From Malania oleifera (lineage: Eukaryota; Streptophyta; Magnoliopsida; Santalales; Ximeniaceae), in assembly GCF_029873635.1 (NCBI RefSeq), contig NC_080420.1:56376457-56440456 (forward strand): DNA of 64,000 nucleotides, read 5' to 3'. A program made the translations under genes and the position numbers. The notes beneath the pieces are model-generated. The model did not search any database. It was not told the DNA's origin and saw only the letters and a list, made by a program, of their open reading frames with translations. Shown here piece after piece: positions 44,457 to 55,996 of the stretch (its first letter is position 1; the number at the start of each line of letters is the position of its first letter).

Positions 44457-45802
44457 GAGTTTTTTACCATTTTATCCCTTTTTTTTAAATATATTAAATA
44501 ATACATTTTCTGAGAAAATATTTCCCGAAATAACCCTGACGTAATCTCGCTACTTGAAATAGCGAGATTTGTGACATGTCATTTTCATAAAAAAATATTA
44601 TTTAATATATTTTTAAAAAAATGATAAATTGGGAAATAAATTATTCTACTTAATAAATTATTTCCCGATTTATTACGCAGAATAATTTTTTAAAAATATA
44701 TATTTTTATATTAAATATAAAGATAAATATTTTTTTTTGAACAAATCTCAAAATTTTAAAATATATATTTTTATATTTTTCACTAAATCTCAAAAATACT
44801 ATCTTCTGTTTAAAATTTTAAATTAAAGTGATTCACATATTATTTTGGATACCACAATTTAATTTTTAAAAGTTGCTAACAAATGATCTTAGTTTGAATG
44901 TCTTGTTGATAATTAGGCGGAATTATATTTAATAAATAATAAATTAATAAAATGTAAAGAGAATTATTTAGAATTTGAAATGGTTTTTATTTACCGTCCC
45001 GCGACAAATCCCCAAAACCGTCACCGGTTTTCTTTCCTCTCCAGAAAATCGTTGTCGATTTTTCTCCTTTCTCAGCCAAAAATCTATTTTTTTTATTTAT
45101 TATATTTTTTGGGTATTTACACCCAATTTTATACCTTTTTTATACGTATATTCAAAATATTTTTTAAAAAAAACTAAATTTTTATAACTTTTTAAAATTT
45201 TAAATATTAGAAAATAAAAAATATCTTCCACAACTAAGCGAGTCTTTAATATTTTTTTTTCTCATCTCTTATAATAAAGATAATCCATCTTTACTTTGAA
45301 TAATAAATGTATACATAATTATCATATCTTAATATTCTCTCATTTTTTTTTATTAATTGAACAAAACAATAAGTGAAAACACCTAAGAAGTAGTCTTAGA
45401 AAGAGTATCCCACATAATTAAAATCCATAAATAAATACATTAATTACACAAATCTTTGACTTAAGAATATTTAACCTCAAAAAAGCCAACACACTTTTTC
45501 TTTTTCTTTTTTTGTCTCTTAAAAAGAATCAACTTTTTACTTTGATTTTTTTCTATTCATTGATCATAGAAAATCAGTTAATAATTAAAATAAAAGATTA
45601 TATTTGGGAATTTGAATTCGAGAGTCAAATTTAAATTTGGGTAAAATTATAAAAAAAATATTTATTTTTTGTACAAATACATAAAAATCATATTCATAAT
45701 TTAAATTTTAAACCCTAAATATATATTATTATTTTTAAATATTTTTTAAAAATAAATAATATTTTTGAACGTTATATTTTCTGTCCTTTTAACAAACTGT
45801 CA

Positions 45803-45844
<42 letters not shown>

Positions 45845-46174
45845 TTTAGGTATAATTAAAATTGGTAATTTAAAATAAAGTTTAAATTTTTAATTTATTA
45901 TACAATAAATTCTTTTAATATATATATTTTTAAAAATGATAAATTGGGAAATAAATTATTCTGTTTAATAAATTTTTTTCAAATTTATTACGCAGAATAA
46001 TTTATTTCCTGATTTATCATTTTTTTTAAAAAATATATTAAATAAATTCTTTTATGGAAATGACATGTGAAAATTTCGCTACTTGGAGTAGCGAGATTAC
46101 TTCAGGATTATTTCATCCCAAAAGGTATTATTTAATATATTTAAAAAATAAAGGGATAAAAGTGGAAAAAACTC
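44457..46174. mobile_element. Non-autonomous Mutator-like element MULE-2
   Basis: The 1718-bp element belongs to the same family as MULE-1: it starts GAGTTTTTTACC and ends GGAAAAAACTC, with inverted ends of about 230 bp. Flanks are ACTCCCCTC (44448-44456) and ACTCTCCTC (46175-46183), 8 of 9 alike. The undisturbed target is at 54118-54126. A subterminal hairpin (AATCTCGCTA...TAGCGAGATT at about 44550, and a similar one at about 46075-46100) marks both ends. A GC-richer insert at about 44985-45080 could be captured sequence. The 70-codon frame there has no known domain. Confidence 0.85.
45805..45841. repeat. (TA)n microsatellite
   Basis: About 18 TA units inside MULE-2. Confidence 0.95.
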
Positions 46175-46271
46175 ACTCTCCTCTGCCTCTGCCCTCTGCG
46201 TAGCTGCGCTGCGCTAAGCCGCTGCCGTGGAAATTTCGTTGAAAAGAGTTAAAAAGGTATGCCTCAACGGG

Positions 46272-46519
46272 AATTCTTGGGCATCAAGAAGGCGATGGGC
46301 GGGGATCGTGTGGCTGTGGAAGCTTTCCAGTGCCCCGTGTCCAATCGTACGGATTCTGAAGCGCCACGTCACATATATTTAGACGCCCGGAAATATATCT
46401 GGAAAAAGGTTATAAATATCCCACTTCGCAAGAACTCCAGACGACATGAAAGCTCTCAGATCTCACAAGATTTACCTCTGTCGAAGTGTAGACATACCTC
46501 GGTGAATAAGCTGCGACAG
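46272..46519 (+). other. Segment present in copy A only (about 250 bp)
   Basis: Copy B runs from ATGCCTCAAC directly to AGTCGAAACC, while copy A carries about 250 bp between them with higher GC than its surroundings. A 90-codon frame (46259-46531, MPQREFLGIKKAMGGDRVAV...) crosses it. I recognise no family. It could be an exon lost from copy B or an insertion; no flanking duplication is clear. Confidence 0.45.
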
Positions 46520-46933
46520 TCGAAACCCTAGCACAAACTGTGAGGCCGCCTCTTGACTGATCAGACGTTTCGTGTTTCCCATGTCGCCGACGCCGGACAA
46601 AATTGTTCAAAGGTTGTATGATTTTTTTCACCTTTTTTTTTCTTTTAATTTTTATTGTACGGTTCGTGTTTTATATTTTGTTTGCTCGGTGAGATGTATT
46701 TTAAAATCTATTAAACGCTGCAATTTCCATAAAACAGCATTTTTATGAATAGAACTTCACAAGATACTTGGGATGTGGAAATGCCTTCCTACAACCAAAG
46801 AATATACCAATCTGGTTTACAATAAATTGAAGTACAATACCTGTGGTTTATCCGATGGTGACAAATAATAACTCATAAATTGCTGAAGATGCTCAGAATT
46901 AATTGCCATCAATATATCACTGTTTTCTTCTAG

Positions 46934-48340
46934 TCAGTACGCATCAACAATAATAAGAACAATAATATTAGAATTGAAAGAAGTTGCTGATACTTGTACT
47001 TGAACAATCAATCCTGAGAGAAAACTGCTCACTTGAATTTGAGACTTGTAAGGATAAATAATAAATGCCTTCCCTTGAAGGAGAATTGCAAGTTCATCAA
47101 AAGGACGAGAGCCCTGCAACAAGTCTAACGAGACCCAGAAAACAAATTGCCAAGGACCAAGCCTTGCCCATGTAGGGAAGAACCCCTTCCACAGTGCTCT
47201 TAATCCTTCAAATCTCAAAGTTTTCACCAGACAGTCGTTAGAGTTCTTATACATAAGCTTAGCTTCCTCACCCGCTGCTTGATTCATCATTCTTGTCTTA
47301 ACTACATCAGCTGGACAACTCAAAGCAGTTGCTGAAAGACCAGACATTATATAGGCTATGGTGTGAGCGTAAATGTTATCACCAGCAATCTGTTTCTGGA
47401 TAACGATATGTTTTGCATAATCATAGCAGGCTGAGACCATGTTCACTAAAACAGCTCATTGGACATTTAGGAAAACACCTTTCCACAGTCCTCCAAGTCC
47501 TGTATGTATAATCTTGTTCAAAGTGTGTACTTGGGTTGAAGACCTTGGCTCACCATACGACCATCTGCTTGCATCCTAACCTTAACAAGATCAGCAGGGC
47601 TAGCCACTACCTCCATTCTTTGTTGAGTGTGTTGGATTCATTCATTCCTCATATGCTCAGGTTTGGGCCAGTTGTCTAGGGGATTCATTGGGTTCCTTTT
47701 CTTCTAGATCTTTCTTTTTTCATCTTTCAAGACCCGCAATCCCTTGTCCTTTTGCTCTATATCAAGTTGTTTGGAAGGCTAAGGTTCCTTTCTTGGTGCA
47801 AGCTTTCACTTAGACTCATATCTCTTAACAGGAATACGTATGACTTGTTATAAGGAGGCCAATAAAGCTCTCAACCAATATATTTTTATGTTGATTTGTG
47901 AGCCAATGAGACTAGTGCACATCTTTCCTTTCATTGTTGGGTCACGAGGAATCTTTGAAAGGTTGTTTTCTCCTATTGGCTCCGCAAAATTTGCATGATG
48001 ACGCCAGAGATTCTCCAACAAGTGCCTTGCTAGAGAGAGAAAGAGGACGGTCACTCTGCCCCACAGTGTGCCTCAAGTGCTCGTAGTCAATGATTCAAAT
48101 TGGCATGTAGAAGAGATGTCGGAGAATCACCGGCGACAGGCCCTTCGTTGCGAACAATGTTGGAGACCACTCGGAAAGTAGAGGCGTCGGAGGGCCGGGG
48201 AGAGGAGGAGAGGGAGTTCTGGCCGTGGAGCTGAAGACGCATGTTGGTGATGTCTATGGGGAAGGTGGTGGTCTCAGCAACCATGGCAGAGAGTGAGGTT
48301 AGGGTGATCTTCGTGCGAGTTCTCTTATTGTGTTCTTGTT
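46934..48340 (-). pseudogene. Mitochondrial uncoupling-protein-type carrier (plant UCP3-like), broken
   Basis: A member of the mitochondrial carrier family of inner-membrane transporters. On the minus strand from 48340: TLTSLSAMVAETTTFPID (first carrier signature), then after a frameshift VILRHLFYMPI. A LINE fragment intervenes at 47640-47990. Next come VVASPADLVKVRMQADGRMV (second repeat), GGLWKGVF, VNMVSACYDYAKH, then TALSCPADVVKTRMMNQAAG (third repeat) and LWKGFFPTWARLGPWQFVFW. Stops and frameshifts lie at about 47555, 47450 and 48090, and the usual C-terminus after FWVS is missing. The P-x-D-x-x-K/R signatures identify the family. UCP3-like is the closest match by memory. Confidence 0.88.
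47640..47990 (+). pseudogene. LINE fragment (zinc-binding reverse-transcriptase C-terminus)
   Basis: The + strand translates in pieces as LYQVVWKAKVPFLVQAF, RNTYDLL and ETSAHLSFHCWVTRNLWKVV. This is the cysteine/histidine region found after the reverse transcriptase of plant non-LTR elements and their gene-like relatives. It lies between two halves of the carrier pseudogene, in an intron position or as an insertion. Stops are present. Confidence 0.6.
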
Positions 48341-48775
48341 TGGGTCTTATTGAGCAGATTGCAGAGTCATCATTAGCACCCCGAGCTCTGCTCAGTGCTT
48401 AGGGACGGAGGGGATCTTTTTCTAGTTCTCTTTATATATATAAAGCCTTTTGAGTCATTTCTATTCATATTGTGTGTGTCTATCGAATCTAAACTCTATT
48501 TTTGGGGGGAGGTGTTAGAGAGTGCAAGAACGATCATCTCTTATTTTCTCATGCACTTTAATTAATAAAACATTCATGTAGATTAGAGGGTAACCACACC
48601 CTCCTTTCTCCTCCATTTCTATTCTTTAAAAAATTGCTTTCACTCCCTCCCACTCATTGGCTAGAATGTCATTAGATATATCAGAAATGTATAAAATAAA
48701 ATCTGGAACTCTAAAGAAACTTATAGAAATTAAACTTGTCACATTTAGAAATCATTCATGTAGATTAGAAAATAT

Positions 48776-48806
<31 letters not shown>

Positions 48807-49879
48807 GTAAAATGACAAGAAAAGTGTCAATTTATAATACTGTGATGGGCTCTTGTGCTTGATCCCTGGTTCTTGGTCACTCACTACTTTCTGAAATACA
48901 AGATAGCAAGAAACCATCTCATACATTCATAAAATATAGCATATATGTATGTACATGTAAAAAATTGGATGAAGGGACCCTTGTATGCATTTTTCCTGTT
49001 TATTCTGCATCATAATTCACTGTCTTCTGCTATCAGTTTATTTTATTTTTTATGTATATATGCGCAATCGAATGGTTTTATGATGCAATGAGTTTATTTT
49101 TACAAGTTTTCTTTTTTTTTTTTTTTCAGAAAACTTGTTTAGATGATTAAGAGTGGAGAAAAAATGATGTGATGAGAATGAGATGGGGTACTTTTTTTTT
49201 TTTTTTATTCTTCCTCCTCCTCCTCTCCATAGTCTTCTTTTTCAGAAAAAAAAGAAGAAGGAAAAGCGAATAGGAAATAGAACTAAAAAACGAGTTTCAA
49301 TTTTTAGACCAAAACAACCAATATATGAAGTAGTCCTAGTATTATTCTTAGTGCCTGTGCGACTGCTTGCACTGATACAACTATTCCCTTGCAGTGACTT
49401 TCCTGAGGAAGAAAAGAAATTGAATTAACTTTTGCTAGCCTTAATTTTTTATACTTCCCAAATAGACTGAAAGATGGATAAATCACCAGATGAGTCACTT
49501 GACCATCTCTTTTTGGGTACATGAGACAGAGAGAAACCCTGTGAAACCTAATAGGAGATGTTGGGATTTAAGAGGTGGACATACTAGAGAAGGTGTCACT
49601 TCCTACCCATAATACACATCCTTCCAAAATCATGTGAAAACGTGCATCTGTTGTTTGTCTTTTTAAAAATAGTGTAGGTGTATTTTTTGTGTGTTTAACA
49701 ATAGTAGAGTCTTTCTGAGTTCATTGTCAAATGACATTGGTTAGGAGTGTTATATCCTGATTGAATTTAAAGCAGTGTGAAGAACTTTGATTTATTTTTT
49801 GCTAAAATTTTATATGTTCTCTAAAAGGTGGTTACTTTGTGGTATCAATATTTCAAAACATTGAAGCATAATTGTGAAT
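48341..49879. other. Intergenic region between carrier and DREB2 pseudogenes
   Basis: It is AT-rich and would be the shared upstream region of the two divergent genes. It contains a poly-A run (48778-48800), two T-rich runs (49109-49127 and 49191-49206) and no recognisable exon. It is absent from copy B, where 54945 joins the equivalent of about 49782 directly. Confidence 0.6.
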
Positions 49880-50640
49880 ATGGGTCACAACTATCCACAT
49901 TCTAACATGGCTTTCTTCAACTGCTCCGAGAAGAAGAGGTCACGGGTCAGGCGGGATGGATCTTTATCTGTAGATGAGACAATTGCAGAGTGGAAGGAGT
50001 ACAACAATCAACTTGATTCTTCTAATGATGAGGGAAGGGCAGTCCGCAGAGTTCCTGCTAATGGGTAAAAAAAGGGATGCATGAGGTAAGGGTGGATTGG
50101 AGAACTCACATTGTAGTTGCAGAGGTGTAAGGCAGAGGACATGGGGTCAGTGGGTCACAGAGATTCGAGAGCCAAACAGGGATAGAAGACTTTGGCTTGG
50201 TACATTCCCAACATCACTCGAAGCTATGATTGCGTATGACAAGGCTGCAAGGGCCATGTACGGTCCTGTAGCCTGGCTAAATCTTTCAAATAATGCTTCA
50301 GTGAAGAACAATACTTACTCGGCAACTACATATGGCATGCAACTCGTCAGACATATCAGTCACTGAGGATTCAAAAGTAAATCTTGTTTCATTGAAGAAC
50401 AAGCTTGAAGATGGGATCGGTGAATCACAAGTTTATGCAATGTCATCTACTAGCTCACAAATGACTTCAGTTGAGCTAGAAGCCAAGGACAGGGCTGGGC
50501 ATGTATTTTGATATTGGTGGACTGGATTTTCTGTTGGATTACGTTGAGGAAGAGTTGTTCAGTGTTGATGATTTATTCAATACTATGGATCCTAGTCACC
50601 TGTGCAACTCAGCATCGAGAGGCAATGACTTGTAATTGTT
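49880..50640 (+). pseudogene. DREB2-type AP2/ERF transcription factor, copy A
   Basis: Starts [20 protein letters not shown]. The subgroup A-2 N-terminal signature follows ([29 protein letters not shown]). The AP2 domain is at 50106-50285 ([53 protein letters not shown]). DREB2 proteins are nuclear activators of drought and heat genes. A TAA at about 50066 replaces the Ser of the G-S-K-K-G motif. A 2-bp loss follows near 50085, and further frameshifts lie at about 50360 and 50497. The C-terminus after about 50620 is replaced by unrelated sequence. The AP2 fold itself is nearly complete. Confidence 0.88.
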
Positions 50641-51417
50641 TTTGTCATCTCACTTTTGGTGGTTGTAAAATTTCTTTTGGTAGACTCATGCAGAATTCAG
50701 GTTACAAATACGTGTAACCAAGTAGGTGCATTGCCTTGACATAAAAATGCAATATTAAGTTTTCCCTCATGGGTTTTGTGTTCTGTGAAGCTTTCAAAGG
50801 TGTTTCCTTTTGGTCTCGTTTTTTGTTTCTAATGTTTTGAGGATAATACCAAGTTGTAATCAATTCTATATTCTCTTTGTTTTATGTTTTCTGAACCAAG
50901 CAAATTTTCATATTCAGTAGACTTGATATAGCAACAAGTGGGGGCCCTACTTGTTGGGCAGGGGAGATGATTGTTAACAGGTAGGCTGTTTTTCACCCAT
51001 TCTTTAGACATGAGTAATTTTTCTGAATGATCACCTCTTCAAATTCTGTGCAGTAGATGGCTATGTTAAATCCTTGTGAAGTTGAACTGGGCCTTGTGCA
51101 CTAAACCCAATGGGAGGAGAGGAAGTTTTGAATTTTTTCTTTCCATTCCTTGATGTTTTGTTTTTGGGGGATGTGGTTAAGGGTGGTGTAGGTTCAGGCT
51201 GCTCCCTTGTGGCATTGTGCACGGGCATCAGCCTCCCCAGGGCTTAAAGAAAAAATAATATGGAATTAAGCAAGTCTTTTATTTATATCTGGTGTCAGGG
51301 TGATATGTATGTGCAGTACAAAGTGGTTTCACTCTGGATAGACATTTGATTGGCAATGGAAGCTATAAAATGCAAGCTTCCATTGATAATATAATTTGTG
51401 CGCTTGACTCCAGTGGT
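50641..51417. other. Non-coding sequence downstream of DREB2 copy A
   Basis: T-rich sequence without a recognisable gene. The segment CAATGACTTGTAAT (about 50625-50640) reappears at about 56521-56534, which suggests a shared 3' untranslated origin. The rest has no counterpart in copy B. Confidence 0.5.
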
Positions 51418-51655
51418 GGTCTCTCTATTTCTCTCTGCCATATTTCATGCTTATTTTCATTTCTTGCTGTGTCCAAAATTATGTCGGGGAAAAGGAATCC
51501 AATTTTAAGTTTTTTTTTTCTCAGACTTTGCACTCTCTGGTGCCCAATAGCACAAAGGAGTTTGCACACTGCCAAACCTGTAAATTTGTTGTGCTCTTGT
51601 TTCTTCTTCCCTATTATATATATATATATGTATTAGGTCAGAAAATACTTACCCA
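51418..51655. repeat. 3' block shared by the two duplication copies
   Basis: From GGTCTCTCTATTTCTC to a TTAGGTCAGAAAATACTT-type end, this matches about 56792-57010 of copy B (TGTCCAAAATTATGT, GGAAAAGGAATC, CACAAAGGAGT and CCAAACCT are shared). It marks the right edge of the duplication. Confidence 0.75.
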
Positions 51656-52373
51656 TTTCCATTCAAGACTTACACATATTGAAGAAGGTGATCAATCCAC
51701 CTACTTTTTCGTCTAACATATTTTTCATTTGATTTTTTGTACTTGTGAACATAGTGTTTGATCGTATTAACAACACTTACTCGTTTTGCATTCAAGAGTT
51801 ATACATGTTGAAGAATGTGACACTATGGAATTTGTGTGCCTCAATTCTCTTTTTTGTTTATGTTAAAAAGACTTGTGCCTTCATTTCACCTTTTTCAGTT
51901 GTTGAGTTTATGCCATACAGTGGAGGGTAGCACATCTCCTTTCATATTTCTTCACGTGCTTTCAAGATTTGAACTTGAGACAATAATAGATTAAATATAC
52001 TTTTAATTTATTATTGTTAAATTATCCTTTCATTCCTAATATTCAAGTTCATTGCTGATCTGAATTTCATTTTCCTTTTCTGATGTTTTCTATGATTGCA
52101 TTAAAAAATAGAAACTTTTGAAATCTTACCATGGACTGCGACAAGTTTTTAATTTTTTTTTTCCTTTTTAGCAATAAAAAATATTGGAGAGCATTCAAAA
52201 AATAGTGTGTGCTGAAATTGCTTTAAATTCAATTCCTTGGTTGCCATAAATAATATAATGGTTAAATCAACAATAACCAGATGGATGCAGCAAAAATTTG
52301 GTAATTTCAGTTCTAGTCATTCTGGGAAGATGATTCAAGTAGTTATAAAAATCATTTGGTCCCACGTGAAATA

Positions 52374-52628
52374 AATTAGGGCAAATGATATTAACATTCC
52401 CTGGAATTTCAAAAATTTTAGAAACCTCAGTTTTAAAAATCTTATGAACCTTGAGATTTATTAAAAAGACACTAACCTCTTCTTGTATTTTGTAAAATGT
52501 TAAGTTTTTTTCAAGAAATGTCTGTGTATTTTTAGGAAAACTTAGGAGAGGTCTGTGACATTTTTAAAACCTCATTAGAGGTTTGTGATATTTTTGAAAT
52601 CTCAGGAAATATTTTTCTTTTGCTAAAA
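52374..52628. mobile_element. MITE-like element with inverted ends
   Basis: The left end TTAGGGCAAATGATATTAAC...CCCTGGAATTTC and the complement of the right end (TTTAGCAAAAGAAAAATATT...CTGAGATTTC) are similar over about 45 bp. The interior is A+T-rich with repeated AAACCTCA/TGAGGTTT-type words. It is non-coding. Neither superfamily nor target duplication could be fixed. Confidence 0.5.
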
Positions 52629-53448
52629 CTCCGGGAGGTGAGCGTTTTTGGCTCAATAAATTATTGAAAATAATAGGTTGATGAGTAATTGATTACAAAA
52701 AATAACGTTATTAAAATGTTTTAAATTGTCACAAAATATAATTTTGTAAATTTTCAATATGTAATAGATATTCATGGAATTCTCTCCATTTTGCTCTGCA
52801 TCCTCATGGGTATTGATTTAGTATTTGTAGCCACATTTTATTTTACTTGAAACATTCCAAAATTGTTCAAATGTTTTTCATGATCAATAAGCTTTAAGTT
52901 TCTATTATAATTATAAAAATACAATACAACCATAGAGATTTATATTTGAACTCTAAAGTTTTATATACATTATTTGCAAAAAAGAGAAAAAAAATAATGT
53001 CAATGCCGACGTGTACACAACAAAAATGTTTGAATGATCTCACACAGTGTAAAAGGAAATTAAACTAGTGCAGAAAATAAAAATAAAAAAACATCAATAA
53101 TAAATCTATTTATCGTCATATGAATGAATGATAAATCTAATACAATGTCTTTTTAGGCATATTTTAATGATATATTTGTTGCAACGTCCCGAAGCCAGAA
53201 CGAAATGTGCCCCAAGGAGGGGAAGGTGTAAATATATACGATTTTGAAAAAAATTTCCTACTTTTCATGTTCATTCTCATTAAAATTTAAACCACAAAAA
53301 TGCTCACTATGAAAGAAAATATTATCCTTCTCGTAGTAAAACTGAAATGAAAGCCCTTGTAAAATAAAATTATCGAAAAATTATAAATTACTCATGAAAT
53401 TAAATTACTCATGGACAAGCTTGTGAAATGAAAGCCCTAAATAAAACT

Positions 53449-53473
53449 ATATATATATATATATATATATATA
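53449..53473. repeat. (TA)n microsatellite
   Basis: About 12 TA units in the spacer. Confidence 0.9.
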
Positions 53474-54709
53474 ACAAAATGAATATCCAATTCCCTTGTA
53501 AAATTGTAAATTCAAATTCGTGCCCTGTAGGTATCATCGCAAATTAAACATAGGGAAAATGATACTTTACCAAGCAAACAAGTACCTCCAGTTAATAACC
53601 AAAAAAATTTTAAAAAAATTGCATCACAAATAGTGATAAATATTTTCGTGCATGAAAAATAAAGAGGGAAAGATAGGAGCTCAAACCCTAAAAATAGGGG
53701 TATACAAAAATTATCAAAAAATTGAAATCAAAATGCATAAGTGGTTTATTTTTTCGGTATTTGGTTTTGGTTTTGGTTTTGGTTTTATAAAGTATAAATT
53801 TCCAGTGTCTTCGATTTCCAAAGTATAACCTAAGGGAGAAATCGAAAAACCAATTTTAATTTAAATTATTTATATAAATTAATACCGTTACTTAATTATG
53901 ATTGGACCATACAATAAGTTAGTCCAAGTTGCGCCACGCTGGATCCAGTCCCTCGATATATATGAATATGGCACTAGGGTTTCTTTTGAAGTTCACATTT
54001 GACACATCCTACACGGCTTCTTCAGTGAAGCCGACTCTCAGTCCCGACTGCCGACTCCCCTCACTGTCTCACTCTCTCAGACTCTCGGACTCTTAGACTC
54101 TCAGTCCCAACTCGGCAACTCCCCTCTGCCTCTGCCCTCTGCCCTCTGCCCTCTACGTAGCTGCGCTGCGCTAAGCCGCTGCCGTCGACGTGTCGGGAAA
54201 TTTAAATTTCGTTGAAAAGAGTCAAAAAGGTATGCCTCAACAGTCGAAACCCTAGCACAAACTGTGAGGCCGCCTCTTGACTGATCAGACGTTTAGTGTT
54301 TCCCATGTCGCCGATGCCGGACAATATTGTTCAAAGGTTGTATGATTTTTTTCACCTTTTTTTTTAATTTTATTTTATTGTACGGTTCGTGTTTTATATT
54401 TTGCTTGCTCGGTGAGATGTTCTTGAACCTTTTTTTTTTTTTTGAGTCTGGATTTATGATGAGATTTATATATATTTTAAAATCTATTAAACGCTGCAAT
54501 TTCCATAAAACAGCATTTTTATGAATAGAACTTCACAAGATACTTGGGATGTGGAAATGCCTTCCTACAACCAAAGAATATACCAATCTGGTTTACAATA
54601 AATTGAAGTACAATACCTGTGGTTTATCCGATGGTGACAAATAATAACTCATAAATTGCTGAAGATGCTCAGAATTAATTGCCATCAATATATCACTGTT
54701 TTCTTCTAG

Positions 54710-54945
54710 TCAGTGCGCATCAACAATAATAAGAACAATAATATTAGAATTGAAAGAAGTTGCTGATACTGGTACTTGAACAATCAATCCTGAGAGAAAA
54801 CTGCTCACTTGAATTTGACACTTGGAAGGATAAATAATAAATGCCTTCCCTTGGAGGAGAATTGCAAGTTCATCAAAAGGACGAGAGCCCTTCAACAAGT
54901 CTAAATTTCTCGTACGAGACCTGGAAAACAAATTGCCAAGAACTT
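54710..54945 (-). pseudogene. Remnant of the carrier gene 3' end, copy B
   Basis: The minus strand shares DLLKGSRPFDELAILLQGKA and the downstream sequence with copy A (46934-47130). About 20 bases of the last recognisable carrier exon (AAACAAATTGCCAAG) remain before the deletion junction at about 54945. It is mostly former 3' untranslated or intron sequence. Confidence 0.75.
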
Positions 54946-54984
54946 TGATTTATTTTCTGTTAACATTGAAACATAATTGTGAAA

Positions 54985-55996
54985 ATGGGTCACAACTATC
55001 CACACTCTAATATGGCTTTCTTCAATTGCTCCAGGAAGAAGAGGTTATGCTCCAGGCGGGATGGATCTTTATCTGTAGCTGAGACAATTGCAGAGTGGAA
55101 GGAGTACAACAATCAACTTGATTTTTCTAATGATGAGGGAAAGACAGTCCGCAAAGTTCCCGCTAAAGGGTCAAAAAAGGGATGCATGAGAGGTAAGGGT
55201 GGATTGGAGAACTCACATTGTAGTTATAGAGGTGTAAGGCAAAGGACATGGGGTAAGTGGGTCGTAGAGATTCAAGAGCCAAACAGGAGGACTTTGCCTT
55301 GGTGCATTCCCAACATCACTCGAAGCTGTGATGACGTATGACAAGGCTGCAAGGGCCATGTACAGTCCTGTAGTCCGGCTAAATCTTTCAAATAATGTTT
55401 CAGTGAAGGATAATACTTTCTAAGCAACTACATCAAGCTATGGTTCTAATATGATATGCTTGTCAGACATATTAGCCACTGAGAATTCAAAAGTAAATTT
55501 TGTTTTGCTGAAGAACAAGCTTGAAGATGGGATCGGTGAATCACAAGTTCATGCAATACCATCTACAAGCTCACAAATGACTTCAGTTGAGCTAGAAGCC
55601 AAGGACAGGGCTGTGGGCATGGGTTTTAATATTGGTGGACTAGATTTTCTATGGGATTATGTTGAGGAAGAGTTTTTCAATGTTGATGATTTATTCAATA
55701 CCATAAATCCTAGTCACCTGTGCAACTCAACATTGGGATGTAATTTGAGCTATGATGCTAAACAATCAACGAACTTGTAGCATAGTCAATTGCATATCAG
55801 AAAATCGTTGGATTTTTCATTTCAGTTGGAGATTACAGATGTGAAATTGCTTGGGTATCTTGATAACATGGATCAGGAAGCATCATCATGCATGGATTAT
55901 TGTTTGGATTTCTTAAAACCAAGCTAGCCAAAAGAGTACGACTATATGTTGGATGAGCCAGGAACCCTTAATTTGAGATTACCAGATCTTCTGTAA
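54985..55996 (+). pseudogene. DREB2-type AP2/ERF transcription factor, copy B
   Basis: It shares the start and signature with copy [60 protein letters not shown] (intact here). The AP2 domain opens with [21 protein letters not shown] 5-base loss at about 55287 breaks the frame within the domain, where W-L-G-T-F-P is expected. A stop follows at about 55420. The rest reads on as SSTSSQMTSVELEAKDRAVG-like activation-region text and ends LDEPGTLNLRLPDLL with TAA at 55994-55996. TAG stops replace Gln and Trp at about 55778 and 55925. It is the more complete copy at the 3' end. Confidence 0.88.

Larger units (their letters stand above)
44312..51655. other. Segmental duplication, copy A
   Basis: Non-transposon parts of this interval match 53981-57010 in the same order and orientation. 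These are a CT-rich leader (44322-44456 and 46184-46270), a GC-rich stretch ending CACAAACTGTGAGGCCGCC (46520-46560), the uncoupling-protein 3' part (46740-47160), the DREB2 pseudogene (49840-50640) and a 3' block (about 51418-51655). Copy A keeps the uncoupling-protein 5' exons and 1.5 kb of intergenic sequence that copy B has lost. Confidence 0.85.
51656..53980. other. AT-rich spacer between duplication copies
   Basis: No gene is recognised. It contains a MITE-like element (52374-52628), a (TA)n run (53449-53473), a GGTTTTGGTTTTGGTTTTGG run (about 53763-53786) and a GCAACGTCCCGAAGCCAGAA stretch (53182) of the style seen at the start of plant LTRs, but no second LTR end was found. Confidence 0.55.

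Noticed and set aside
45001-45020. Possible link between CCGTCCCGCGACAAATCC and the TGTCGCGACGTCC start of the LTR at 57015
   Set aside because: Only the short GCGACA/TCGCGAC words are shared, which is too little to claim homology.
53182-53240. GCAACGTCCCGAAGCCAGAA, resembling the start of a plant LTR
   Set aside because: No matching LTR end, target duplication or internal sequence could be found nearby.
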